From an uncultured Flavobacteriaceae bacterium (GTDB lineage: Bacteria > Bacteroidota > Bacteroidia > Flavobacteriales > Flavobacteriaceae), in contig CANMSH010000003.1 of the NCBI GenBank assembly GCA_947500525.1, forward strand, positions 434,001 to 498,000: a stretch of 64,000 nt of DNA, read 5' to 3'. The notes under the pieces are model-generated. The model had not been told where the DNA came from and searched no databases. It was given only the letters and a program-made list of their open reading frames with translations. The stretch's first letter is position 1. Each line of letters opens with the position of its first letter. Shown piece after piece: positions 30,901 to 37,647 of the stretch. The translations under genes were made by a program, and so were the position numbers.

Positions 30901-32157
30901 TTACCAGGCTATCGCCCAGAAATAGGCTTTTTAGGGAGAAATCGTTTTGGAGGAGGTTTGGCTCCAACTTTAGGCTTTGTATTTGGGAGTCAACGAGATA
31001 TAAGACAAACGGCTATTGCGAATGAATGGCTCATAACTAATGACGACTTCAGTAAAACGTTTAGCACTAGAAAACTTTCTAAATTAGATTTGAGTGCCGA
31101 AGTACGTCCATCTAAGAACCTTAATATTGAATTAACAGCCAGTCGCGTATTTGCGAGTAATATAGCACAACAAATCGCACTTAATGATGCTGGTGATGCA
31201 TTAGATACCGACTTCCCTGTGAATGAGTTAGGAAACTTTAGTATCAGTACTTTTATGCTTAAGAATGCTTTTGACGGTAATGGTGACGCTACTTTTGAAA
31301 AATTTAAAGCTAATAGAATTGTTGTGGCGCAGCGCTTGGCTGGTTTACCAATAGATCCAAATGCGACAGCTTTCCCAGCGGGTTACGGCCCTAATAGTTC
31401 TGATGTTTTACTACCTGCATTCTTAGCGACATATACTGGCCAGAGTCCTGAAAAAGTAAAGACAAGTCCTTTTAGAGATATTCCTATTCCAAACTGGCGT
31501 ATTAACTATAAAGGATTAATGAAATTTGCCTGGTTTAAAAAACACTTTAGAAACTTTACCATAGAGCATAAATACAATGCTACGTATTCTATTATTGGTT
31601 TTAGTAATAACCTACTTTTTGGAGGTGCCAATGACCTTAACGGAAACTTGCAACCCGAAAAACTATTCACTGGTATCAATTTGGTTGAAGAATTTTCTCC
31701 TTTAGTAAAAGTCGATATGAAAATGCGAAATTCATTCTCGCTCAGAGCAGAGGTTCGTAAAGACAAAGCCTTAAATTTAAACTTCAACAATAATACCCTT
31801 ACAGAGATAAGAGGGACAGAGTATATACTTGGTCTTGGCTATCGCTTAAAAGATGTTCGACTAAAAATTAAAACTGGCGAAGTGAAAACAACTTTTAAAG
31901 GAGATATTAATTTAAAAGCAGATTTAGGAATCCGAAATAACTCTACAATTATTAGATCGATCGATATTAATAATAATCAAATAACCGGAGGTCAAAAATT
32001 AATCTCCTTTAAATTTGTCGCAGACTATGCGTTAAATCAAAACTTATTGGCTTCATTTTTCTATGATCAAAACTCTTCTGAATTTTTGATTTCTACCACT
32101 TTCCCAAGAAAATCTGTGAATGCTGGAATAAGTTTGCGATATACTATTGGAAATTAA
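24949..32157 (+). CDS. sprA: SprA, type IX secretion outer-membrane translocon and gliding motility protein
   Basis: A 2402-residue protein of the SprA/SOV family, the length expected for flavobacterial SprA. SprA is the very large single-chain beta-barrel through which type IX substrates, including gliding adhesins, cross the outer membrane. The N-terminus has a signal peptide (LLFFVLFFTTLIAQSQ) and a proline-rich IPPPPKPK stretch; long beta-rich repeats run to the C-terminus, which ends GISLRYTIGN. The start is TTG at 24949 or 24952, immediately after the ruvA stop, with no ATG in reach. Odd feature: about residues 1913-1950 form a Lys-rich loop (KRKKKKRTAKKKKKGEKSK). gcvH and a VanZ-like gene follow closely. 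Confidence 0.96.
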   Translation: MLKFSILKTYSSLLFFVLFFTTLIAQSQIPPPPKPKASEKKDTANVPLTKIDTIKIDSVTALPYPFKSGQKGGLFLNEIKNMEVIYDPVKGHYIFVERIGDYLIKHPFYMTAKEYEEYRLTRDILKYFKEKISAVGGRKKNAAEAQKNLLPAYYVKSEFFENIFGGNKIEVNPQGSVLVKMGLLFQRVENPQLSERNRRSRTFDFGQEINASLNAQVGKRLRVNAAFDTQANFNFQNQVKLEYTPTEDDIIRKIEVGNVSMPIQSSLISGAQNLFGVKTELQFGKTTVTGVFSQQRSQTRSVQAQGGSTIQEFNIRASDYDDNRHFFLSQQFRDGYNDALKQLPLVTSSKYITRVEVWITNRNSTTENVRNIVALADLGEGDVSNLGASALVTVNGSQDPSNETNSLSTFLTSGNPIRNISTVTNALAGFSQGSDYSILENARKLTLGIDFELNPQLGYITLNRRLADSDVLAVAYEYTENSPNASNPGENVFRVGELSGDGVTAPDNLVVKLLRSEIIDTSLPLWDLMMKNVYSLPGAFQLQPDGFRLEVLYQDDATGVPINFLQNAETIINSDSVSKQPLLNLLRLDLLDGTSNILDGGDGYFDFIEGVTINSQDGYIIFPTVEPFGSSSTTAVDLLETGELGQILTDPADDRFIFNELYDNTKAQAQNDFQSKDKYSLSGYFKSESSGGIRLNAFNVPRGSVTVTSGGRELLEGSDYVVDYQSGTVQIINPNLVASNAPINVSVENNNGFNQQRRSFMGIDVQHIFNDQLAVGGTIVNLNERPFTQKPQFGAEPVNNTIMGFNLNYNTEVPKFTKWVNKLPNIDTDATSNFSLRAEAAYLLPGSPRGINLSGEAASYVDDFEGSQIPLDISSPRQWFLASVPQKQAVNSDLDFTNANVAPGLNSGIPGANNANLRLGAERSKLAWYTIDRLFYGTTLKPSNINDVELSRAEVRRVGFRELFPELDLDVTQSNIINTLDLAYYPKERGPYNFNETVPTNTYDANPEDKWAGIMRALNTTDFQQANVEYIQFWLMDPYENYSITPEEGGESIVTPADFGGELYFNLGNISEDILPDNRRMYENGLPRDGVKIDETGLSPNVNRTEWSDVPINQSLIYAFSEEDDERPNQDVGLDGLTDAEETARFPGFGEDPSNDNYNFFRGGNLDAINASILTRYRNFNNAEGNSPTINNSTESFPTSGTSFPDIEDINRDQTMSAVESYYQYRISLNPTDLVVGQNNIVDQKNVTVNLPNGATQQTTWYQFRIPITTGTPIGGISGFNAIRFMRMYLTKFRIPVVLRFGELELIRGDWRRYTRSLVEPLPANPELDEDDNRNFEVGVVNIQENENKQPIPYVLPPGVRRERLQGSTTIQEQNEQSLLVRVKELEPGETRAVFKNTSYDMRMFNKLKMFVHAESIPGLPDTDNNDLTAIIRLGSDTDDNFYQLEIPLKITESGQSLADSIWKNDFDTKLRDLGKLKLERLNTTAPLNQLYPSIASDPEARIRVKGNPNLSNLRTLMIGVRNDATTNKTAELWFNELRVAEFDNKGGWAAVLNADANFADFADVSVSARANSDGFGALEQRVQERSQEDVKQYDIVTNVNLGQLLPKKAGIKIPLNYSISEEFKDPKWDPQYQDVLFEDAEDINPNSENSRDYTKRRSINLINVRKERTNNEKKKRFYDIENVTASYSFSETYHKDYNVVRFIDQNVRASANYNYSFKPLPLEPLKNWKFLNKSSYLKFIKDFNINLLPTSISVNSNITRSFNQQESRSLVETLPALPVLTQRRFMFDWDYTVAYDLTKSLQFSFNAANNFIYDEFDPESDETIFNNFFEIGRPNNYHQTLDANYKIPISKIPIFDFISATYKYTADFDWQAPSNSFIDQIGNIIQNANTHSLSADLDMRKFYKRTGLLDLAKPKRKKKKRTAKKKKKGEKSKPTLAKTVKPKTPRKNTKKITGGRKVLQSFVDVLTSVKKIRIGYTENNGTVLPGYRPEIGFLGRNRFGGGLAPTLGFVFGSQRDIRQTAIANEWLITNDDFSKTFSTRKLSKLDLSAEVRPSKNLNIELTASRVFASNIAQQIALNDAGDALDTDFPVNELGNFSISTFMLKNAFDGNGDATFEKFKANRIVVAQRLAGLPIDPNATAFPAGYGPNSSDVLLPAFLATYTGQSPEKVKTSPFRDIPIPNWRINYKGLMKFAWFKKHFRNFTIEHKYNATYSIIGFSNNLLFGGANDLNGNLQPEKLFTGINLVEEFSPLVKVDMKMRNSFSLRAEVRKDKALNLNFNNNTLTEIRGTEYILGLGYRLKDVRLKIKTGEVKTTFKGDINLKADLGIRNNSTIIRSIDINNNQITGGQKLISFKFVADYALNQNLLASFFYDQNSSEFLISTTFPRKSVNAGISLRYTIGN

Positions 32158-32195
32158 TTTAAAAAAATTAAATTCGCATCAATAAATAAAACACT

Positions 32196-32576
32196 ATGAA
32201 TATTCCTGCAGAATTAAAATATACAAAAGACCACGAATGGATTAAAATTGATGGCGATATAGCGACAATCGGTATTACGGCTTTTGCACAAAGCGAATTG
32301 GGTGATATTGTTTATGTTGATGTAGATACACTGGATGAAACGGTGGCCAAGGATGAAGTTTTCGGTTCGGTTGAAGCGGTAAAAACTGTTTCAGACCTTT
32401 TTATGCCTTTGACAGGAGAAGTGATCGAATTCAATGAAGATCTTGAAGATAATCCAGAAAGTGTGAATAGTGATCCTTATGGTGCTGGTTGGATGATCAA
32501 AATACAAATAAGCGATACCGCTGAAATAGAATCTCTTCTTGATGCTGACGGGTATAAAAACATTATTGGAGCGTAA
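32196..32576 (+). CDS. gcvH: Glycine cleavage system H protein
   Basis: A 126-residue lipoyl carrier protein. The lipoylation motif is SVEAVKTVSD with Lys63 as the expected attachment site; LKYTKDHEWI and ITAFAQSELGDIVYV are standard family segments. It shuttles the aminomethyl group of glycine between GcvP, GcvT and GcvL, none of which is in the window. It begins 38 bp after sprA, and its 3' end overlaps the VanZ-like gene by 35 bp in another frame. Confidence 0.97.
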   Translation: MNIPAELKYTKDHEWIKIDGDIATIGITAFAQSELGDIVYVDVDTLDETVAKDEVFGSVEAVKTVSDLFMPLTGEVIEFNEDLEDNPESVNSDPYGAGWMIKIQISDTAEIESLLDADGYKNIIGA

Positions 32577-32937
32577 TGCATATCTGATTGCAATTGCCTT
32601 AACACTATTTATTACGATTACAAGTTTAGTTTCTTTAAAGGGAATCAAAACAGTATCGATCGGTATCGACAACTTCGATAAAATTGTTCATTTCATATCG
32701 TACTTCGCTCTTACATTGAGTTGGTTTTTCGCCTTGCAAACACTTGTTAAAAAAAGAAAAAACAAAGTCATTATAGTACTATCTATAATAGCTTATGGCA
32801 TAATTATTGAGGCTTTACAAGGTGGAATGACAACTCATAGACAGGCCGATATATATGATATATTGGCAAATTCTATAGGAGTACTTTTAGCAACAATTTT
32901 ATTTCCTAGACTAAACCAATGGTTTGATTCTATTTAA
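32542..32937 (+). CDS. VanZ-like family membrane protein
   Basis: A 131-residue protein with four hydrophobic segments (about residues 13-30, 45-63, 73-89 and 107-125) and the VanZ-like signature IDKIVHFISYFAL with the later RQADIYDILANSIGVLLA. VanZ proteins are small membrane proteins of unknown biochemical function; one member gives low-level teicoplanin resistance. The ATG at 32542 is preferred to the TTG one codon earlier; it overlaps gcvH by 35 bp, which suggests translational coupling. The location beside sprA and gcvH is probably an operon rather than a functional clue. Confidence 0.85.
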   Translation: MLTGIKTLLERNAYLIAIALTLFITITSLVSLKGIKTVSIGIDNFDKIVHFISYFALTLSWFFALQTLVKKRKNKVIIVLSIIAYGIIIEALQGGMTTHRQADIYDILANSIGVLLATILFPRLNQWFDSI

Positions 32938-32999
32938 AAAAAGTTGTTTTTATCATTATTTATTTATTAAATTAGCAAACAAATAAATCTCTTTTACAG

Positions 33000-33719
33000 A
33001 TGGAAGTTAAAAAAAACCCGAAAGCAAATCTAGAAAGCTATACTAAGTTGTTTATGCAACTAGGTTTAGTACTTGCCTTACTGATTATTTATGTGGGAAT
33101 TGAGTATAAAACCTTTGATAGAAGTTTAGCCGATTTAGGTGATGGTACAAATCAAGAAGAAATAGAAGAAGACATTCCAATTACAGAACGTATTGAACAA
33201 ATTAAACCACCGCCACCGCCACCGCCTGCTCCAGAAAAGATCGAAGTAGTTGAAGATGAAAAAGAAGTAGAAGAGACTGTATTAGAATCTACAGAAACCG
33301 ATGAAGACGAAGTTGTTGAAATTGAAGAAATAGAAGAAGCTGTAGAGGAGGAAGAAGTTGCCGAAGATGTACCTTTTGCAATTATCGAAGATGTACCTGT
33401 ATATCCTGGATGTAAAGGAACAAAAGCTCAGAAAAAAGCCTGTTTGAATAAATCAATGCAAAAACACGTGGCACGTAAGTTTAATGCTGATTTAGCAACA
33501 GATTTAGGTTTAGCTCCTGGTAAAAAGAAAATATTTATCCAGTTTAAGATAACTAAAACCGGTACGATTCAAATTATTGGAGCAAGAGCACCACACGCAA
33601 GACTTGAAAAAGAAGCAAAGCGTGTTGTAAACTTATTGCCTAAAATGATCCCTGGAAAACAGCGTGGTCGTCCTGTGAACGTAACCTATATGTTGCCAAT
33701 TTCTTTTAATGTAGAATAA
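33000..33719 (+). CDS. tonB: Energy transducer TonB
   Basis: A 239-residue TonB. One N-terminal membrane helix (FMQLGLVLALLIIYVGI), then a periplasmic spacer that starts with a polyproline stretch (IKPPPPPPPAPEK) and continues as a very acidic Glu-rich run (about residues 80-122), then a C-terminal TonB domain (about 140-239) with VYPGCKG, FQFKITKTGTIQ-like strands and RGRPVNVTYMLPISF. It transmits proton-motive force from ExbBD to TonB-dependent receptors. ExbB/ExbD are not nearby. It is followed by a strong terminator and by a paralogue. Confidence 0.92.
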   Translation: MEVKKNPKANLESYTKLFMQLGLVLALLIIYVGIEYKTFDRSLADLGDGTNQEEIEEDIPITERIEQIKPPPPPPPAPEKIEVVEDEKEVEETVLESTETDEDEVVEIEEIEEAVEEEEVAEDVPFAIIEDVPVYPGCKGTKAQKKACLNKSMQKHVARKFNADLATDLGLAPGKKKIFIQFKITKTGTIQIIGARAPHARLEKEAKRVVNLLPKMIPGKQRGRPVNVTYMLPISFNVE

Positions 33720-33741
33720 TGTAATACGTAAATATAATATC

Positions 33742-33769
33742 AAAATCCCAACCTCTCGGTTGGGATTTT
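33742..33769 (+). terminator. Intrinsic terminator after the first tonB
   Basis: Perfect 12-bp stem AAAATCCCAACC/GGTTGGGATTTT with loop TCTC, followed by a run of T (TTTTTTTTT over the stem end and after). Located 22 bp after the stop codon. Confidence 0.93.
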
Positions 33770-33827
33770 TTTTTGGTATGTTTCTTGTGGTTGTTAACAT
33801 AATTTTAACGTCTTAAATTAAAATCTT

Positions 33828-34556
33828 ATGAAAACACAAAAACAACACCGAAATGACAAGTTACAAAAAAGTTCATTATTATTTCTTCAGTTAGGACTGG
33901 TCTTAGCCTTATTCGTCACCTACACCACTTTAGAATTTAGAAGTATTAAAAAAAGTATTGTTGTTGATAATATGGAGTGGGAGCCTCCGTTCGAGATTGT
34001 GCCAGATGTACCTACAATAATCTTCAAAAAGGAGAAAGTGCCTGTCGAAAAAAAAACACGATCTAAAATAATCGAAAAGATTGAAATAGTCCCTAACATA
34101 GAACCAACTATTGAACAGATTCTTGAACCTACTGATATAATAGATGAACCTACTATAAAAAGTCAAATTGAGAATATAGTTGAAGTTCCAACCACTATTA
34201 CAGACGATCCTCAACCTTTTATTCTAATAGAAAACCCACCGATCTTTCCAGGATGTGAAAATCTAGAAAAGGAAGCTTCCAAAAAATGCTTCGCAAACGG
34301 AATTTCAAAATTCGTCAATAAAAAATTCAACACAGAGATCGCTGAAGGTTTGAATGGCAAACAAAAAATATATGTTCAGTTTGTAATAGACAAAACAGGT
34401 ACGATTACAGATATTCAAGCCAGTTCTCCTCATGAAAGGCTCAAGAAAGAAGCCATTCGAGTAGTAGAAAAACTTCCTAAAATGACACCAGGAATGCAAC
34501 GTATGAGAGCCGTAAAAGTAACATACACATTACCCATAGTCTTTCATGCATACTAA
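33828..34556 (+). CDS. Energy transducer TonB paralogue without polyproline spacer
   Basis: A 242-residue TonB-like protein with one membrane helix (LLFLQLGLVLALFVTYTTL) and a C-terminal TonB domain (IFPGCENLEKEASKKCFANG to AVKVTYTLPIVFHAY). Its spacer has no polyproline; instead it is rich in Ile, Glu and Pro (EPTIEQILEPTDIIDEPTI). The paralogue upstream and the exported protein at 52311 share the xPxYPGC...KxC pattern. It has its own terminator and is separated from the first copy by one, so the two are separate transcription units formed by duplication and probably serve different receptors. Confidence 0.9.
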   Translation: MKTQKQHRNDKLQKSSLLFLQLGLVLALFVTYTTLEFRSIKKSIVVDNMEWEPPFEIVPDVPTIIFKKEKVPVEKKTRSKIIEKIEIVPNIEPTIEQILEPTDIIDEPTIKSQIENIVEVPTTITDDPQPFILIENPPIFPGCENLEKEASKKCFANGISKFVNKKFNTEIAEGLNGKQKIYVQFVIDKTGTITDIQASSPHERLKKEAIRVVEKLPKMTPGMQRMRAVKVTYTLPIVFHAY

Positions 34557-34564
34557 CAAATAAT

Positions 34565-34588
34565 AAAATCCAGCCAAGGCTGGATTTT
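34565..34588 (+). terminator. Intrinsic terminator after the second tonB paralogue
   Basis: Stem AAAATCCAGC/GCTGGATTTT with a 4-nt loop CAAG, followed by TC and TTTT; 8 bp after the stop. Confidence 0.88.
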
Positions 34589-34605
34589 TCTTTTACACAA
34601 TTTGG

Positions 34606-34613
34606 TATTTTCG
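34606..34613 (+). promoter_or_regulatory. Candidate -7 element of deoC
   Basis: TATTTTCG is a one-base variant of TAnnTTTG, 16 bp before the deoC ATG. The -33 TTG is not evident. Confidence 0.35.
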
Positions 34614-34629
34614 TAGAAATTACATTTGA

Positions 34630-35373
34630 ATGAACATTAACACCTTTTTAGAGAGTACTTATTTGAAAACCTCTGAACAAGCGAATACTACTGATAGTGA
34701 AACACTAGATATCATCACAGAGTTGATACAAGAGGCAATTGAATATCAATTTAAACTCGTTATGATTCGACCAGAATTTATTACCGAAGCAAAGCGAATG
34801 ATCAAAAAAGAGCAAAGTAAGGTTTTAGTGGGCACAGTCATAGGTTTTCACGAAGGAACGAATACAATAGAACAAAAAATTAAAGAAGCTAAGGCGACCA
34901 TAGATAACGGTGTCGACGAATTAGATGTTGTGATTAATTACTCTGCATTTTTAGAAGGGAATATAAACCTTGTGAAAGATGAAATTAAACAATGTACTAA
35001 ACTAGTTCTTGATGCCAACAAAACCATTAAATGGATTATTGAAACTGCAGCATTGACAAATGATCAAATTATTACCTTAACAAAACTAATTCGTGATACA
35101 ATTTTGACTAATTTTGGTAATGAATGTGTAACTTCTGTTTTTGTAAAATCTTCTACTGGATTCTTCAAAACAGAAGATAATAAACCCAATGGAGCGACGT
35201 TTGAAACAATAGCGTTAATGGTTAAGAATGCAGCTCCCTTATCTGTAAAAGCAGCAGGAGGTGTTCGAACGTATGACGATGCATTAAAAATGATTACCTT
35301 GGGTGTGACTAGAATTGGAACTTCTTCCGCTAAAAAAATTGTATTGAAACAAAAAACTAACATCAATTATTAA
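34630..35373 (+). CDS. deoC: Deoxyribose-phosphate aldolase
   Basis: A 247-residue class I aldolase that cleaves 2-deoxyribose 5-phosphate to glyceraldehyde 3-phosphate and acetaldehyde in deoxynucleoside breakdown. The Schiff-base Lys is Lys173 in FVKSSTGF; Lys207 in VKAAGGVRTYDDA and Asp in DELDVVINY complete the site. The N-terminus is divergent (ESTYLKTSEQ in place of the usual DHTLL), but the core is intact. It is followed after 6 bp by an N-acetyltransferase gene, a linkage with no clear logic. The nucleoside transporter and thyA elsewhere in the window belong to the same metabolic area. Confidence 0.94.
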   Translation: MNINTFLESTYLKTSEQANTTDSETLDIITELIQEAIEYQFKLVMIRPEFITEAKRMIKKEQSKVLVGTVIGFHEGTNTIEQKIKEAKATIDNGVDELDVVINYSAFLEGNINLVKDEIKQCTKLVLDANKTIKWIIETAALTNDQIITLTKLIRDTILTNFGNECVTSVFVKSSTGFFKTEDNKPNGATFETIALMVKNAAPLSVKAAGGVRTYDDALKMITLGVTRIGTSSAKKIVLKQKTNINY

Positions 35374-35379
35374 AATTAT

Positions 35380-35955
35380 ATGGATCTTAATTATTTTGCT
35401 CATGAAACTGCTGTAATTGACGACAATTGTATCATCGGAGATCACACTAAAATATGGCACTTTAGTCATATTATGCCAAATTGTAAAATAGGAAATAAAT
35501 GTAATATTGGACAAAATGTTGTTGTATCTCCTGATGTTGTTTTAGGTAACAATGTTAAAGTACAAAATAACGTATCTATCTATACTGGTGTAGAATGTGA
35601 AGATGACGTGTTCTTAGGTCCTTCTATGGTTTTTACAAATGTTATAAATCCTAGAAGTGCAGTGATTAGAAAAGATGAATACAAAAAGACAATTGTAAAA
35701 AAAGGAGCTAGTATTGGTGCGAATGCCACCATTATTTGTGGAAACAACATTGGAGAGTTTGCCTTGATTGGAGCAGGAAGCGTGGTAACTAAAGAAGTGC
35801 TTCCCTATGCTCTAGTAGTAGGTAATCCATCAAAACAGATAGGCTGGATTAGTGAGTATGGACATAGATTAGAATTCAATGACCAAAATATTGCCGTTTG
35901 CCCTGAAAGTAATGACACCTATGAACTAAAAAACAACCGCGTTCAAAAGCGTTAA
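35380..35955 (+). CDS. Left-handed beta-helix N-acetyltransferase (WbpD/WlbB-like)
   Basis: A 191-residue hexapeptide-repeat acyltransferase. Repeats of the [LIV]-G-x4 type run through most of the protein (CKIGNKCNIGQNVVVSPDVV, VKKGASIGANATI), and FTNVINPRSAVIRKDEYKKT and GAGSVVTKEVLPYALVVGNP are characteristic of the UDP-2-acetamido-3-amino-glucuronate N-acetyltransferases WbpD/WlbB. Those act on surface polysaccharide precursors with acetyl-CoA as donor. Here there are no other sugar-nucleotide genes next door, so the exact substrate is inferred. It is followed 25 bp later by a RemB/Wzi-like outer-membrane gene, consistent with a surface-polysaccharide role. Confidence 0.82.
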   Translation: MDLNYFAHETAVIDDNCIIGDHTKIWHFSHIMPNCKIGNKCNIGQNVVVSPDVVLGNNVKVQNNVSIYTGVECEDDVFLGPSMVFTNVINPRSAVIRKDEYKKTIVKKGASIGANATIICGNNIGEFALIGAGSVVTKEVLPYALVVGNPSKQIGWISEYGHRLEFNDQNIAVCPESNDTYELKNNRVQKR

Positions 35956-35980
35956 TCTATACCAAAGTTAAACCATTCAT

Positions 35981-37639
35981 ATGAAGCAATTTCTTCAACT
36001 AGGTTTTATCCTTTTATCCGTCCAACTAATCGTAGGTCAAGGAAGTACTGATCCTACAAAAAGTCTCTTCCCTGAACATGATAGTCAGTTAAATATTCCG
36101 TTTACTCACAACTCATATACTGAATTGGATTATTTCTTTAATAAAGGTGATAATTCTCACACAGCCTCTAAACCATATTTATTTATGGATGCTGAGCGAT
36201 ATGTGAATTTAAGTAACCTAAAATCAGAACTTCTTAAAAATAAGTCATCATTTATTGGTAGAAAACTTTGGAACGAACATTTCTTTTCTGTTCACAAAGA
36301 TGACTATTGGTTTACTATTAATCCTGCGTTGGATTTACAATTAGGTAAAGACAATTCTGAAGATGTTTCATTCACATATAATAATACAAGAGCTTTGAGA
36401 ATTCAAGGAGGTTTGGGTAAAAACTTTAATTTTTCAACGACATTCTATGAAAGTCAAGGAAGGTTCGCCGACTATATAAACCAGTCGGCTAGAGCTACCC
36501 CTCCAGTGGGAGCAGGCGCCATAGTTCCTGGTCGCGGTAAAGGTAAATTATTACCCGAAGGAGGCTTCGATTATCCAGTTGCTGAGGCGTATCTATCGTA
36601 CACCCCAAATGACTACTTTAATTTTCAGTTTGGAAATGGCAAAAACTTTATAGGTGACGGGTATCGCTCCTTTATGCTTTCGGACGTTGCTTCTCCAAAG
36701 ACCTTTTTCAAAATAAATACCAAGTTTTGGAAGATAAAATATACGAACATTTGGATGTGGCTCGACGATGTGCGTCGTGACGTAAGCATTGACAACAATA
36801 ACTTCCGAAAATACGTGGCTATTCATCACCTCAGTTGGAATGTTAATAAGCGCTTAAATCTTGGCTTGTTCGAAGCAGTCGTTTCGGCGAATACTGGTAA
36901 TGGATTTGATATTAATTTTTTCAATCCTGTCATTTTCTATCGAGCGGTAGAATTTACAAAGGGATCAAACAGTGGAAATGCCATGATTGGACTTAATGGT
37001 AAGTATAAATTAACTAAGGATATCACCGCGTATTCGCAATTTATATTGGATGAATTGACGGTTGGACGTTTTTTTGACGGAGATGGTTATTGGGGAAATA
37101 AATTTGCCTTTCAATTAGGAGCTAAATATTTCAATGCTTTTAAAGTGGATAACTTGTATTTACAGGGAGAATTTAATATTACAAGACCATATACCTTTAG
37201 TCATTTTGGTAATGGCACATTAAATTATGGTCATTTTAATCAGCCCTTAGGACATTTATGGGGTAGTAATTTTTGGGAAACAATCGGTATTGCTCGTTAT
37301 AAAAAAGGGAGATGGTTCGCCAATGCCAAAATCATTTTAGGTGAAAAAGGGTTTGATCAAGATGGTCTAAACTATGGCGGTGACATCTACCGAAATAATG
37401 ACGAAAGAATTGCTGATACTGGCAACGAAATAGGTCAAGGGAATAAAACGTCAATATTCATTGGTGATTTACAAGCTGGTTACGTAGTAAACCCTACGAC
37501 AAATCTTCAATTCTTCGGTGGTCTTACGGTGAGAAACTTTGATCCAACAATTCAAACTAGCAATTTTGCAAAGCAAAATACAACTTGGTTTACCGTTGGC
37601 CTAAGAACAGATTTATTTAATTGGTATTTCGATTTTTAA
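35981..37639 (+). CDS. RemB/Wzi-like outer-membrane beta-barrel protein
   Basis: A 552-residue secreted, beta-rich protein with a signal peptide (FLQLGFILLSVQLIVGQ). Alternating strands ending in WFTVGLRTDLFNWYFDF indicate an outer-membrane barrel closing with an aromatic residue. QFGNGKNFIGDGYRSFML is the most distinctive segment and matches my recollection of proteins annotated as gliding motility RemB and as capsule-assembly Wzi-like barrels; I cannot distinguish the two without a search. RemB is linked with gliding over surfaces in Flavobacterium. Context with a polysaccharide N-acetyltransferase and the tail-to-tail DUF5686 gene supports a cell-surface role. Confidence 0.7.
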   Translation: MKQFLQLGFILLSVQLIVGQGSTDPTKSLFPEHDSQLNIPFTHNSYTELDYFFNKGDNSHTASKPYLFMDAERYVNLSNLKSELLKNKSSFIGRKLWNEHFFSVHKDDYWFTINPALDLQLGKDNSEDVSFTYNNTRALRIQGGLGKNFNFSTTFYESQGRFADYINQSARATPPVGAGAIVPGRGKGKLLPEGGFDYPVAEAYLSYTPNDYFNFQFGNGKNFIGDGYRSFMLSDVASPKTFFKINTKFWKIKYTNIWMWLDDVRRDVSIDNNNFRKYVAIHHLSWNVNKRLNLGLFEAVVSANTGNGFDINFFNPVIFYRAVEFTKGSNSGNAMIGLNGKYKLTKDITAYSQFILDELTVGRFFDGDGYWGNKFAFQLGAKYFNAFKVDNLYLQGEFNITRPYTFSHFGNGTLNYGHFNQPLGHLWGSNFWETIGIARYKKGRWFANAKIILGEKGFDQDGLNYGGDIYRNNDERIADTGNEIGQGNKTSIFIGDLQAGYVVNPTTNLQFFGGLTVRNFDPTIQTSNFAKQNTTWFTVGLRTDLFNWYFDF

Positions 37640-37647
37640 ACTAAGCT

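Noticed and set aside
33930-34499. Minus-strand ORFs of 94 and 64 aa opposite the second tonB gene
   Set aside because: Phe/Tyr-rich antisense shadows without start signals or neighbours on that strand.
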